A DNA stretch of 64,000 nt from Saprospiraceae bacterium (GTDB lineage: Bacteria; Bacteroidota; Bacteroidia; Chitinophagales; Saprospiraceae): assembly GCA_016710115.1 (NCBI GenBank), contig JADJLN010000019.1, positions 396,001-460,000 on the forward strand, given 5' to 3'. The notes under the pieces were generated by a model that was not told the origin of the DNA, made no database searches, and saw only the letters and a list, made by a program, of their open reading frames with translations. This document shows, in pieces, positions 18,123-27,486 of the stretch. Made by a program: the position numbers and the translations under genes. Within the stretch, counting starts at the first letter, position 1. The number at the start of each line of letters is the position of its first letter.

Positions 18123-18881
18123 ATGAAACATCTGAATCTCCTTATCGCACTGTTGGTTTTGGCGGTTGCAGGTCAGTCCTGCGTGTCTTCCAAGAAGTTC
18201 AATGCGCTCATGGCTGAAAAGGACGCCCTGGCCCAGTCCATCAGCGACTACCAGAACAAGTTGAAGGCAATGGAAGCCGAAAAAATGGCCCTTTCCGAAG
18301 AGCGTGACAACCTGAATTCGAAAATGGCTTCTACCCAGAAGGATCTGGATGCCATGAAAAACCAGCTGGATGCTGCCAAGAAGGCAAGTGATGCCAGTGG
18401 TGCTGAACTCGGCAGTGTGAAAACAGCCCTGAAGAATGCACTGAGCTATTATGAAAAATCCGGTTTGACTGTGCAGACACGCGATGATCGCATGTATCTG
18501 ACCGGTGCACAACCGATTCTGTTCAAGTCTGGTTCTGTTCGTCTGTCCAAGGAAGGTCGCGATTTCATCGCCACCCTGGCTGAGACACTGAAGGCAAACC
18601 CGGAGTTGATCATGATGGTGGAAGGTCACACGGACAACCGTTCTATTTCGTCTGCCCGTTTTGCCGACAACTGGGACCTGAGCGTTATCCGCGCGACTTC
18701 CGTTGTTCGTGAATTGGTGAAGAATGGTGTTTCTGCAAGCCAGTTGACGGCTGCAGGTCGTGGAGAAACTGCTCCTGCTGACGCTGCTGATCCAGCAACT
18801 GGTGACAGCCGCCAGGCCAACCGCCGTACTGAATTTGTGGTGCTGCCTCGCCTGAGTGCCCTGTCCGGTTTGATGAAGTAA
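18123..18881 (+). CDS. OmpA-family lipoprotein with coiled coil
   Basis: This 252-residue lipoprotein has lipobox VAGQSC (Cys at about 20) and a heptad-rich coiled coil at about residues 30-110. The C-terminal OmpA/MotB-like peptidoglycan-binding domain contains ILFKSGSVRLSKEG, MVEGHTDNRS, a modified NWDLSVIRATSVVREL and RRTEFVV. It probably tethers the outer membrane to peptidoglycan. It is monocistronic, with a -7 box upstream and a strong terminator downstream. Confidence 0.92.
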   Translation: MKHLNLLIALLVLAVAGQSCVSSKKFNALMAEKDALAQSISDYQNKLKAMEAEKMALSEERDNLNSKMASTQKDLDAMKNQLDAAKKASDASGAELGSVKTALKNALSYYEKSGLTVQTRDDRMYLTGAQPILFKSGSVRLSKEGRDFIATLAETLKANPELIMMVEGHTDNRSISSARFADNWDLSVIRATSVVRELVKNGVSASQLTAAGRGETAPADAADPATGDSRQANRRTEFVVLPRLSALSGLMK

Positions 18882-18903
18882 TAATCTGATACAATCAGAT
18901 CAT

Positions 18904-18940
18904 AAAAAAGCCCTGGTGTTCTGCATCAGGGCTTTTTTTT
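18904..18940 (+). terminator. Rho-independent terminator of ompA
   Basis: AAAAAAGCCCTG pairs with CAGGGCTTTTTT, followed by a continuing T-run. It starts 23 bases after the ompA stop. Confidence 0.9.
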
Positions 18941-19768
18941 GATGTTGGTACCAAGAATGAGGAGTGATAACCTCACCCCCGGACGATCCCGCTTCTGCGG
19001 GATGTCCGGATCCAGACGATGGCCTTCGGGGTCGAGGCCATCGTCTGGGCCCCAACCCCCTCTCCTTCCCGAGGAAGGAGAGGGGGAGCCATAGGTTTGA
19101 CAGACTCTGTAAACCTCGTTTTTACAACGGTTGGCACCAGATAAACGGGATAACCTCCATCCGGCGGTGGGTTAGCATTCTTCTAAATAATCCAACAACG
19201 TCTTCAGCAGAAATCACAAATCTCAAACAACAAATTCCAAACCCGAATGACCGAAAGCAATGTGCCTCGCATTCAGTCACTTCGTCTCAAAGTATCCTCC
19301 AACTGTCAGAACTAAGATTCTCATAATTTCAGGATGGACAGGAAGATGGAATGGAAAATCTGATTCTCAAAGTCCCTCAGTCCCTGGGTCATCGTTCCAC
19401 TTTCTCACTTTCTCACTTTCTCACTTTCCCATTTCCGCTTTCCCACTTCCGCTTTCCGCCTTTCGCACAGCACGGTATGTGAATGCCTGATTCGAGATGA
19501 CCGTCGAAATAACCCAACAACGAAATATCGAAATAGCTCCTCATTCCTCATTCCTTCGTCCTTCTGTCTCCTTCTGTCAGAATCACGGATGTGCACGGAT
19601 TTGAGGATGACACGGATAAAAGGCCACAGCTTTTTGGTCCCTGATCCCTCATCCCTGATTCCTCATCCCTATGTCCCTTCGTCCCGATGTCCTCCCGAGT
19701 GCTCGGGGTCGGAGAGAATCACCTTACCTTTGAGCTCACGTTTATTCCAATAATAACACAGAGCATTT
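18941..19768. repeat. Gene-free region with stacked hairpins and simple repeats
   Basis: About 830 bases without a supported gene. Three strong hairpins stand in a row at 18979-19009, 19012-19048 and 19056-19086. Around 19200-19265 is a copy of the A-rich repeat seen elsewhere (ATCACAAAT...AATTCCAAA...ATGACCGAAA). Around 19398-19455 a CTCACTTT/CCGCTTTCC repeat occurs, and around 19635-19680 a CCCTGATCCCTCAT repeat like that at 10.6 kb. An open minus-strand frame at 19405-19596 is compositional. Confidence 0.8.
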
Positions 19769-20263
19769 GTGGCACGTCGTAACAAACTGGACAAATTCGC
19801 TGACCTGGACGGGTTTGAAAATGTCTATCAGAATTTCGATGCGAAGAATCCCATACTCACAGGGCAACATGGTCAACACCCGGACCTGAGAGGGAAGTGG
19901 GCAATTGACCATTTTGGAAATGATCGACCATTAACAGTCGAGCTGGCTTGCGGGAGAGGGGAATATAGCCTGGCACTCGGCCGCCAGTATCCGGAACGAA
20001 ATTTTCTGGGTATCGATGTCAAGGGCGCGCGGATCTGGCAAGGCGCCCGGATAGCTCTTCGCGAAAGGTTGACCAATGTGGCCTTTCTTCGTACCCGGAT
20101 CGAGATGCTGGACGCCTTCTTTGCACCCGGCGAGATCAGTGAGATCTGGATCACTTTTCCGGATCCCTTTCCCCGCGAAGGAAAGGAAAACCGACGCCTG
20201 ACCAGTCCACATTTTCTGAATCTCTATCGCCGTGTATTGGCGCCGGGGGAATCCTCCATCTGA
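19769..20263 (+). CDS. trmB: tRNA (guanine-N7)-methyltransferase, 5' part
   Basis: TrmB methylates G46 of tRNAs using S-adenosylmethionine. The GTG start gives MARRNKLDKFADLDGFENVYQ, typical of Bacteroidota TrmB. The SAM-binding motif TVELACGRGEYSLALG, the NFLGIDVKGARIWQGA segment and ISEIWITFPDPFPREGKENRRLTSP are intact. The frame breaks in the G5 run at 20245-20249 (one G short), turning GGILHLKTDD into a premature stop. Continuation is in the next entry. Confidence 0.9.
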   Translation: MARRNKLDKFADLDGFENVYQNFDAKNPILTGQHGQHPDLRGKWAIDHFGNDRPLTVELACGRGEYSLALGRQYPERNFLGIDVKGARIWQGARIALRERLTNVAFLRTRIEMLDAFFAPGEISEIWITFPDPFPREGKENRRLTSPHFLNLYRRVLAPGESSI

Positions 20264-20493
20264 AAACAGACGATCCGGGCTTGTATGTCTTTACTCTGGA
20301 GTCTTTGGAACAAACCCCGTTTGCCCATCTTCATGGTCATTGGGACGACATCTATTCAGGGGAACTCCCCACACCGGAACTGGCCTTCAAGACCTATTAT
20401 GAAGGCCTGCATCTGGAAGCCGGGAAAACGATCAAATATGTGCGATTTACCCTGGACCCGATTCCCCAAAATGATTCCACCCCTGCGCCCTGA
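20245..20493 (+). CDS. trmB: tRNA (guanine-N7)-methyltransferase, 3' part
   Basis: This is the remainder of trmB in the shifted frame: ILHLKTDDPGLYVFTLESL, then the family segment FKTYYEGLHLEAGKTIKYVRF. Adding one G to the run at 20245-20249 joins it to the first part, giving about 241 residues, a normal length. The last 47 bases overlap the 3' end of the convergent thiL gene. Confidence 0.85.
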   Translation, partial: GGILHLKTDDPGLYVFTLESLEQTPFAHLHGHWDDIYSGELPTPELAFKTYYEGLHLEAGKTIKYVRFTLDPIPQNDSTPAP

Positions 20494-21505
20494 GCGGATG
20501 ACGCTTGCCACCCGTGGTATGCAGCGTGAAGCCGTCCTCTGCAGGAACGATCTCTCCCGCAATATAGATATCAGGTAGAAACCGGACACGATCTACATCC
20601 GATGGGTCGATCGTAAAGAGTAATTCATAGTCCTCCCCCCCACTCAATGCACAGGTGGTCGGGTCGAGTTGAAACTTCAACGCCATCATCTTGGCATCCT
20701 GATGGATGGGGATGCCTGATTCTTCCAGGTAGGCTCCGACCCCGCTCTGTTTGCCAATATGGAAGATCTCCGAGGCAAGGCCATCGGAAATATCGATCAT
20801 GGATGTGGGCTTGAGACCATTGTTGGCGAAAGCAGCGATCATGTCCTTGCGCGCTTCGGGTTTCAACTGGCGACCGATGAGATATTGCTGGTCCTCCAGA
20901 TCGGGCTGGATAGATGGTTCATCGAGATACAGCTGCTTCTCCCGTTCCAGGATCTGCAGGCCGAGATAGGCGGCACCCAGATCGCCGGTGATACAGATGA
21001 GATCGCCCACCCGGGCACCGGAACGGTAGACCACTTTATCCTTGTCGACCAGTCCTAAAGCGGTAATACTCAGAATCAGCCCCTTGTTCGACGATGTGGT
21101 GTCGCCACCCACCAGATCCACATCGTACGTTTCACATGCCAGTTGAATGCCAGAATAAATCTCTTCCAGGGCTTCAACAGAAAACCGATTGGAAATCCCG
21201 ATACTGACAGTGATCTGAGTCGGTGTCCCGTTCATTGCGTAGATATCCGACAGATTGACCACCACCGATTTGTAGCCTAAATGCTTGAGCGGTGTGTACA
21301 TCAGGTCAAAGTGAATGCCCTCTACAAGCATATCGGTTGAGACCAGCGTAAATTGATCTCCACCGGTATCCAGGACGGCGGCATCGTCTCCGATTCCTTT
21401 GACTGTTGTTGATTGCTGCGGGAGAAATGGGGAGGTTAACCTGTCAATTAACCCGAATTCTCCCAGCTGACCGACCTCGGTCCGAGAAGTTGATGATTCG
21501 TGCAT
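20447..21505 (-). CDS. thiL: Thiamine-monophosphate kinase
   Basis: The enzyme phosphorylates thiamine monophosphate to the active diphosphate. ThiL motifs are present: GEFGLIDRL at the N-terminus, KGIGDDAAVLD, STDMLVEGIHFDL, NLSDIYAMNGTP, the metal-binding VGGDTTSS, and SGGEDYELLFTI. The ATG at 21505 places the start just ahead of GEFGLI; two upstream ATGs add unlikely sequence. It is 352 residues, isolated from other thi genes, with its 3' end overlapping trmB by 47 bases on the opposite strand. Confidence 0.93.
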   Translation of the reverse strand: MHESSTSRTEVGQLGEFGLIDRLTSPFLPQQSTTVKGIGDDAAVLDTGGDQFTLVSTDMLVEGIHFDLMYTPLKHLGYKSVVVNLSDIYAMNGTPTQITVSIGISNRFSVEALEEIYSGIQLACETYDVDLVGGDTTSSNKGLILSITALGLVDKDKVVYRSGARVGDLICITGDLGAAYLGLQILEREKQLYLDEPSIQPDLEDQQYLIGRQLKPEARKDMIAAFANNGLKPTSMIDISDGLASEIFHIGKQSGVGAYLEESGIPIHQDAKMMALKFQLDPTTCALSGGEDYELLFTIDPSDVDRVRFLPDIYIAGEIVPAEDGFTLHTTGGKRHPLRAQGWNHFGESGPG

Positions 21506-21638
21506 GTAACAAAGATACATGTTACGTGGTTTGACCAGAGCAGAAGACACTTGGTCGAGCAAAACGGTGGATTGACCGAAAACCTTGATCAGGTATTCTG
21601 CGATTCTATTACTTTAACGTCATTAAATCACAATTCGA

Positions 21639-22361
21639 ATGAAGAAACTGCTTTCATTGCTACTCATCGGTAGCTTCGCCATCAGCCTGGTCCAGGCACA
21701 GTCATTGGATGAAGTTCTCAAGAACTATTATACCAACGTTGGTGGACTGGATAACTGGCACGCCCTGCAATCGACCCGTATGACCGGCCGTGCAAACCAA
21801 ATGGGAATGGAGTTTCCATTTACCATGGTGATGACCCGCCCGAACAAACAGAAGCTGGTTGTGAACATCCAGGGAACAGAATATGTAGAAGCGTTTGACG
21901 GAAAAACGGCCTGGACCATCAATCCGTTTACAGGTGGTACGGAACCGCAAAAGAAGTCTGCGGAGGAATCTGCTGAAGCGGCCAAACAGATGTTTGAAGA
22001 TGATCTGATGGATTACAAAGCCAAAGGACATCAGGCCAGCCTGGAAGGAGATGATGAAGTGGAAGGCACACGCACATTTGTAGTCAAATTGACCACCAAA
22101 GCCGGTGATGAACGGTTTTACTATATCGATCGAGACAATTATGTTCCACTGATGATCAAGACTTTTGCCGGAACAGGTCAGATGAAAGGGATGCCGATCG
22201 AACAGCACCTGAGCGACTACGCGGAGGTGAATGGCATGATGATGCCTCATTCCATGACGACCAAGGTCAACGGCGAAGTTGTTGCACAACTGACCTTTGA
22301 CCGGATTGAAACGAATGTCGGTGTCAAGGAAGACCTGTTTTCGTTTCCAGGCGACAAATAA
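21639..22361 (+). CDS. LolA-like outer-membrane lipoprotein-sorting family protein
   Basis: This 240-residue periplasmic protein has a signal peptide (KKLLSLLLIGSFAISLVQAQ) and a LolA/LppX-like half-barrel. Visible segments are GLDNWHALQSTRMTGRA, FDGKTAWTINPFTG, FYYIDRDNYVPLMIKT and LFSFPGDK at the end. Such proteins are thought to carry lipoproteins or lipids; Bacteroidota have several paralogues of uncertain cargo. It stands alone before the sortilin-like gene. Confidence 0.8.
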   Translation: MKKLLSLLLIGSFAISLVQAQSLDEVLKNYYTNVGGLDNWHALQSTRMTGRANQMGMEFPFTMVMTRPNKQKLVVNIQGTEYVEAFDGKTAWTINPFTGGTEPQKKSAEESAEAAKQMFEDDLMDYKAKGHQASLEGDDEVEGTRTFVVKLTTKAGDERFYYIDRDNYVPLMIKTFAGTGQMKGMPIEQHLSDYAEVNGMMMPHSMTTKVNGEVVAQLTFDRIETNVGVKEDLFSFPGDK

Positions 22362-22446
22362 TCAGAGTAATCCTTAGTCGATTTACGGGCCGGAAGGAAC
22401 TGAACCATTTCTTCCGGCTCGTTTTATTTCACATCACATCCGTGCT

Positions 22447-24606
22447 ATGAACCGCATTTTTCCCATCCTTTTCCTGTTCCTTTCAGGTGGTCTTTGTGCC
22501 CAGGAAGGATCGACTTTGAGTGTGTCGTTTGGTGACTTACGCGCCCGGGATATTGGTCCCGCAGTCATGAGCGGTCGGATAGCGGCACTGGCTGTCGTGG
22601 ATCAAAAACCCAATGTCCTGTTTGTCGGAGCAGCCGGAGGAGGAGTCTGGAAATCAGTGTCGGCAGGAGCGACGTTTATGCCTGTATTTGATGATTATGT
22701 CCAGTCCATCGGTGCGATTGCAATCGACCAGGACCATCCCGACACTGTTTGGGTGGGAACTGGCGAACCCTGGGTGCGCAATTCGGTCTCTGTTGGCGAC
22801 GGGATCTATGTCAGCGTTAATGGGGGTATTTCGTGGACTAAAAAGGGATTGGAAGAAAGCGAACATATTGCCAAAGTGATACTTGATCCCCGGCAGGTCG
22901 GGACCGTCTACGTGGCTGTTCAGGGCAGATTGTGGTCGGAAAGTGACCAGCGGGGTGTCTATAAATCTGTCGATTTCGGTGCCACCTGGGAACGACAGTT
23001 ATTTGTCAATGCCACCACCGGATGTGCGGATCTGACGATGGACCCATCCGATCCGAACACGTTGATTGCTGCGATGTGGGATCATCAGCGATCGCCTCAT
23101 TTTTTTCGTTCCGGTGGCCCCGGAAGCGGGTTGTATAAAACGACGGATGGTGGATCAACCTGGACAGAGATCATTGGTGGCGGTTTGCCGGCCAAACCTT
23201 ATGGACGCATGGCCGTAGAGATCGCTCCATCTGCTCCGGATACGGTGTACTTGACGCTGGAAGCCAAAGAGAAACAGGACAAGGGCTTGTATATTTCAGC
23301 AGATGGAGGCATCACCTGGAAAAGACAAAGCAGGGACTTCAATACCCTGGTTCGCCCGTTTTATTTCAGTCGGTTGACTGTGGATCCAAAGGATGCCAGC
23401 AAAGTCTACAAGTGTGGCTTGAATCTGATCATCAGTGATAACGCCGGAGAAACCTGGCGAATGGTGGGCAGTGGTGTCCATTCCGATATTCATGCCGTTT
23501 GGGTGGATCCGAATAACAGCCGGCATGTAATCATTGGCACGGATGGCGGGGTCTATGAGTCCTACGATGGTGGATATGCGTTTCGCATGTTCATGAATCT
23601 TCCGGTATCTCAGTTTTACCATATCAGTGTAGATCATGATGAGCCCTTCAATGTGTATGGCGGACTGCAGGACAACGGCTCCTGGGTCGGGCCTTCCAGC
23701 AGTGCCGGCGGGATCAGCAATGCCGATTGGGCCTTTACTGCTGGTGGTGATGGATTCTATTCATTCCGTCATCCCACGGATAAGGATGTGGTGTATGCAG
23801 AATCGCAGGGAGGGGGATTGTTCCGTCACAACCGGAAGGATGGCCAGACGAAGAATATCAAACCCATACCAGGACAGAATGAACAGGCATACCGATTCAA
23901 CTGGAACAGTCCGATAGCCTTATCTCCAACTGATCCGGAACGGATGTATTTCGGAGCACAGTTTGTCTTTCGAACCATGGATCGAGGCAATACCTGGACA
24001 CGGATCTCCCCCGATCTGACAACCAATGATCCAACCCGACAGAAACAAAAGGAATCAGGTGGATTTTCACTCGACAACTCCGGTGCAGAAAACAACACGA
24101 CCATTGTCTGTCTGGCAGAATCACCGCTGTCGAAACAGGAGATTTGGGCAGGAACGGATGATGGCCATCTCCAGGTGACGACAGATGATGGGCAGACCTG
24201 GCGCAACACCAGCAGGGCAATGCCCGGATTACCGGCGTTTACCTGGTGTACATCGGTCGAGCCGGATCATTTTTCTACAGGTACAGCATTCACCACTTTT
24301 GATGGGCACAAACAGGGTGATTTTCGGACGTACGTGTACAAAACAACAGATCATGGACAGACCTGGACATCTCTGGTCACGGATGATATAGAAGGATATG
24401 CGTTGGTGATCCGGCAGGACCTGGTCAATCCGGATCTGCTATTCCTGGGCACTGAATTCGGGTTGTACATCTCCCTGGACGGAGGTCTTTCCTGGCAGCG
24501 GTTTCAAAAACAACCTGCCCAAGGTAGGCGTACGTGCTCTGGTCATTCATCCGAGAGATCACGCACTGGTCATCGGCACGCATGGCCGGGGAGCCTATAT
24601 CCTTGA
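22447..24606 (+). CDS. Sortilin/VPS10-like beta-propeller exported protein, 5' part
   Basis: This large exported protein has a signal peptide (NRIFPILFLFLSGGLCAQ) and many BNR/Asp-box repeats of the S/T-x-D-x-G-x-T-W type (KSVDFGATW, KTTDGGSTW, ISADGGITW, ISDNAGETW, TTDHGQTW), indicating one or two sialidase/VPS10-type propellers. Database entries often call these 'glycosyl hydrolase', but no catalytic residues are evident. The frame breaks in the A-run at 24506-24510, where one extra A turns RFQNNLPKVGVRALVIHP into an unrelated tail. The 3' part follows. Confidence 0.85.
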   Translation: MNRIFPILFLFLSGGLCAQEGSTLSVSFGDLRARDIGPAVMSGRIAALAVVDQKPNVLFVGAAGGGVWKSVSAGATFMPVFDDYVQSIGAIAIDQDHPDTVWVGTGEPWVRNSVSVGDGIYVSVNGGISWTKKGLEESEHIAKVILDPRQVGTVYVAVQGRLWSESDQRGVYKSVDFGATWERQLFVNATTGCADLTMDPSDPNTLIAAMWDHQRSPHFFRSGGPGSGLYKTTDGGSTWTEIIGGGLPAKPYGRMAVEIAPSAPDTVYLTLEAKEKQDKGLYISADGGITWKRQSRDFNTLVRPFYFSRLTVDPKDASKVYKCGLNLIISDNAGETWRMVGSGVHSDIHAVWVDPNNSRHVIIGTDGGVYESYDGGYAFRMFMNLPVSQFYHISVDHDEPFNVYGGLQDNGSWVGPSSSAGGISNADWAFTAGGDGFYSFRHPTDKDVVYAESQGGGLFRHNRKDGQTKNIKPIPGQNEQAYRFNWNSPIALSPTDPERMYFGAQFVFRTMDRGNTWTRISPDLTTNDPTRQKQKESGGFSLDNSGAENNTTIVCLAESPLSKQEIWAGTDDGHLQVTTDDGQTWRNTSRAMPGLPAFTWCTSVEPDHFSTGTAFTTFDGHKQGDFRTYVYKTTDHGQTWTSLVTDDIEGYALVIRQDLVNPDLLFLGTEFGLYISLDGGLSWQRFQKQPAQGRRTCSGHSSERSRTGHRHAWPGSLYP

Positions 24607-25525
24607 CGACCTTCGACCCCTTCGACAGGTGACTCGCGATTTGCTCGATGACGAACTGTCCTTTCTCGAAACGGGCAAGCCATTCATTCGCCTGCCCAGA
24701 CCGGGCGACTGGTTTGGTGGTTCAGGCAACTTTGTGGCCGGCAACCCGAGCACAAATGCCCAGATCGTGTATTTCATGAACAAGCGACATACGTTTGGCA
24801 AAATGTTCATCGAAGTCCTGGATGCCCAGGGCAAGGTCATCCAGGAAATGCCGGCTGGAAAGAGTGCAGGTATCAATATTGTTGAATTGCCCGTTCGCTA
24901 TCCGATGCCGAAGGCGGCACCAACCAATAACCGGATGGCTATGTTTGGTTCGATGATCACGCCTTCGCTGGATGAAGGGACATACACGATCCGTGTGAAC
25001 AAAGGCAAACAGGTCTTTGAAACAAAACTGGAGCTGGAACATGAGGCAGCCGATATCTATTCGACAGAGGCGCGGAAGTTGCAATCGGGTACATTAAAGA
25101 AGCTTTTTGATCTCACCGAGGAACTGGGATACATCTATTATGCGTCGGAAGATCTGCGCAGCTGGACAGATACAAGTGCACAATCTGTTTCAGTAAAAAA
25201 GGACAGGCAAGCGCTGTTGACCTTGACGAAAGGCATACAGACCTGGCGAGACAGTCTGGTCGCTTTGGATGGTGATGGTTATGTAGCAGAAAGCGAGGCG
25301 ATCCGTGAAGAGATTTCGACGCTCTATCTGGAAGTGAGTCAGTTCCCGGGGGAATTTTCACAGGGGCAGATTCGGAAAACAGAACTTCTCACCCTCCGCG
25401 TCAATGCCCATCGAAAGGAACTGGATCGCTACCACCAGGCAGTCAAAGCCATGTCGGACAAATGGGAAAAGAAGGGCATTATTCCCGTTAAAATGAGAAC
25501 CATTGAGGCCTATAAACGAGCGTAA
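24511..25525 (+). CDS. Sortilin/VPS10-like beta-propeller exported protein, 3' part
   Basis: This is the continuation in the shifted frame: VRALVIHPRDHALVIGTHGRGAYILDDLRPLRQ closes the propeller. A beta-rich segment (GKMFIEVLDAQGKVIQEM, TYTIRVNKGKQVFETKLEL) and a helical C-terminus of about 130 residues follow. Deleting one A at 24506-24510 joins the parts into a protein of about 1025 residues. The joined layout is the common Bacteroidota one for this family. Confidence 0.82.
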
Positions 25526-25619
25526 AGGCGAGTGAATGGAAAACAGGCTTCAATTGCAGATCTGAGAAGATAGAATCGGACGACGGACCTTTGCTATTTT
25601 TACAGTCTCAATAGAATTC

Positions 25620-26369
25620 ATGCAATTCCGTCAACCCATTCCTGTCCGAGAGATCGCATCACGCATACAAGCCAGGATCATCGGTGATCCGGAATTCATG
25701 TGTACCGGTTTGAATGAGATTCACAAGGTTGTTCCGGGAGACATCCTGTTTGTGGATGTGGCCAAGTATTTTGACAAGGCCCTTCGTTCGGCAGCGAGTG
25801 TGATCATTCTCAATGAGGAGGTCGAGCCACCAGTCGGGAAAGTCGTGCTTGTTGTGGATAAGCCGTTTGAGGCCTATGACCGTCTTGCCCGGGAGTTCAA
25901 ACCTGCCAAACCACTGAGTGCGACTATAGATCCTTCGGCAGTCATCCATCCGTCAACAATCCTCGAACCGGGAGTGATCATTGGTCCGGATGTACAGATC
26001 GGTCGGGATGGCTATATCCAGGCCGGGGTGATCATACACTCCAATACCACCATCGGCGATCATGTGACGATCCAGGCGGGGACGGTGATCGGGACGGATG
26101 CATTCTATTTCAAACGGCATCCCGATCGCTATGACAAGTGGCATACCTGTGGCCGAGTGATCATTGAGGATCATGTGGACATCGGTGCAGGTTGTACCAT
26201 CAATCGGGGGGTATCTGGCGATACTGTGATCGGGGCGGGTAGTAAACTGGACTGTTTGATCCATATCGGCCATGGTGCGGTATTGGGAAAACGATGCCTG
26301 CTGGCCGGCCTGTGGGTGTTGGAGGTAAAGCTATTCTGGAGGATGGGGTCGTCCTCTATGGTCAGGTAG
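25620..26369 (+). CDS. lpxD: UDP-3-O-acylglucosamine N-acyltransferase, 5' part
   Basis: LpxD adds the N-linked acyl chain in lipid A synthesis. The N-terminal uridine-binding domain (residues 1 to about 105) is followed by hexapeptide repeats (AVIHPSTILEPGVIIGPDVQIG, NTTIGDHVTIQAGTVIG). The segment DAFYFKRHPDRYDKWHTCGRVIIEDHVDIGAGCTINRG and the catalytic His region LIHIGHGAVLG are as in LpxD. The frame breaks near 26311-26315, where one G is missing in CTGTGGG, so the last 58 residues of this frame are partly spurious. Confidence 0.88.
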   Translation: MQFRQPIPVREIASRIQARIIGDPEFMCTGLNEIHKVVPGDILFVDVAKYFDKALRSAASVIILNEEVEPPVGKVVLVVDKPFEAYDRLAREFKPAKPLSATIDPSAVIHPSTILEPGVIIGPDVQIGRDGYIQAGVIIHSNTTIGDHVTIQAGTVIGTDAFYFKRHPDRYDKWHTCGRVIIEDHVDIGAGCTINRGVSGDTVIGAGSKLDCLIHIGHGAVLGKRCLLAGLWVLEVKLFWRMGSSSMVR

Positions 26370-26545
26370 GTGTAGCCCATGGCGTTCGGATCGGGGCAGG
26401 GGCAGTCGTATCTGCCAAGTCGGGCGTATCAAAAGACCTGGAAGGGGGGAAGACCTATTTTGGTGCTCCGGCTGAAGAAATCCGTGTCAAACAACGGGAG
26501 ATGGCCACGCTACGGATGTTGAGTCGCAGCAATAAAAAGGATTGA
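26312..26545 (+). CDS. lpxD: UDP-3-O-acylglucosamine N-acyltransferase, 3' part
   Basis: The hexapeptide repeats resume in the shifted frame: VGVGGKAILEDGVVLYGQVGVAHGVRIGAGAVV. A C-terminal helix follows (KTYFGAPAEEIRVKQREMATLRML). Restoring one G near 26312 gives one protein of about 308 residues, close to family length. Its stop is immediately next to the stop of the convergent GH25 gene. Confidence 0.85.
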   Translation: MGVGGKAILEDGVVLYGQVGVAHGVRIGAGAVVSAKSGVSKDLEGGKTYFGAPAEEIRVKQREMATLRMLSRSNKKD

Positions 26546-27268
26546 TCAAGGTGTGGGGCCCACTGTTGGCTTTCCGGGCTGGGGCTGAGGCTTGACGAGT
26601 AACTCATCAAGATCTTCCGGATCACCTGCAAAAGCATTAAAATCGACATTACCCTGGATACCGACCAGTTGTCCTCGGTCACCATATTGCCAGAAATGCC
26701 ACTCCTTCAGCGGGAGCAGTTCGGGTAGTTGATCGCTGAACCGTGCGATCCATACAGGATAATCGCCAAAGGCCTCCGCCAGGTGCTCATTATAAAATCG
26801 CTGGTAGGAATAGAGAACCGGCCTGGTCCGATAGTGGATCTCGACCAGGGTCAGCCAGGCTCTCACCCGCTCCACGAGTTGTTCAGTGGTGACCCCATCT
26901 GTGGTTTCCACATCCAGGACAGGAGGCAGATCACCGGGTTCCAGATCAACTTCCCGGATATAGTTCAGCACCTGATCCAGGACCGGTGCATCGGGACGGA
27001 AGTAGTGGTAGGCCCCTCTTCGAATACCCACATTTTGAGCTTCGCACCAGTTGTACTGGAAAAGCGAATCCACCAGATCTCCTCCTTCTGTGGCTTTGAT
27101 ATAGGCAAAGTGAATGCCCTGGTTCGGTAAGGCTGACCAGGTGATCCACGATTGGTGATGGCTCACATCAATTCCCTGGATGAGGTAGTCCGAACGCCTC
27201 TTTGTCTGCTGCTGACAGGAGCTGGCAAACACCAACAGAAGGATGAACAAAAATATACGGTTGGGCAT
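26546..27268 (-). CDS. GH25 family lysozyme (N-acetylmuramidase) lipoprotein
   Basis: This cleaves the beta-1,4 bond between MurNAc and GlcNAc in peptidoglycan. It is 240 residues with a lipoprotein signal (LLLVFASSC). GH25 motifs are GIDVSHHQ (catalytic-site Asp), FAYIKATEGG, YHYFRP, the acidic pair in PPVLDVE, and HFWQYGDRG...VDFNAF at the end. It ends next to lpxD with no spacer. A proline-rich tail (PQPQPGKPTVGPTP) follows the domain. Confidence 0.92.
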   Translation of the reverse strand: MPNRIFLFILLLVFASSCQQQTKRRSDYLIQGIDVSHHQSWITWSALPNQGIHFAYIKATEGGDLVDSLFQYNWCEAQNVGIRRGAYHYFRPDAPVLDQVLNYIREVDLEPGDLPPVLDVETTDGVTTEQLVERVRAWLTLVEIHYRTRPVLYSYQRFYNEHLAEAFGDYPVWIARFSDQLPELLPLKEWHFWQYGDRGQLVGIQGNVDFNAFAGDPEDLDELLVKPQPQPGKPTVGPTP

Positions 27269-27486
27269 GAGCGTCTGAGATACAGAAACAAGGACAAAAA
27301 TCCGGCCGTTCCACTGGATTGGCGTTCTTTTGAACCTGTGCGTGCGAATTTAACGTCCTTTGGTATCCATTTCGTCGGTTCACAGACCGAAATCATCATT
27401 TCTGCACAAACTTCATTCATTCCGTCTACCCCCTGAATGCAAGTTGGGAGATGCGTGAATCGGGGAAAAGTTCCATTTTTACTTCC

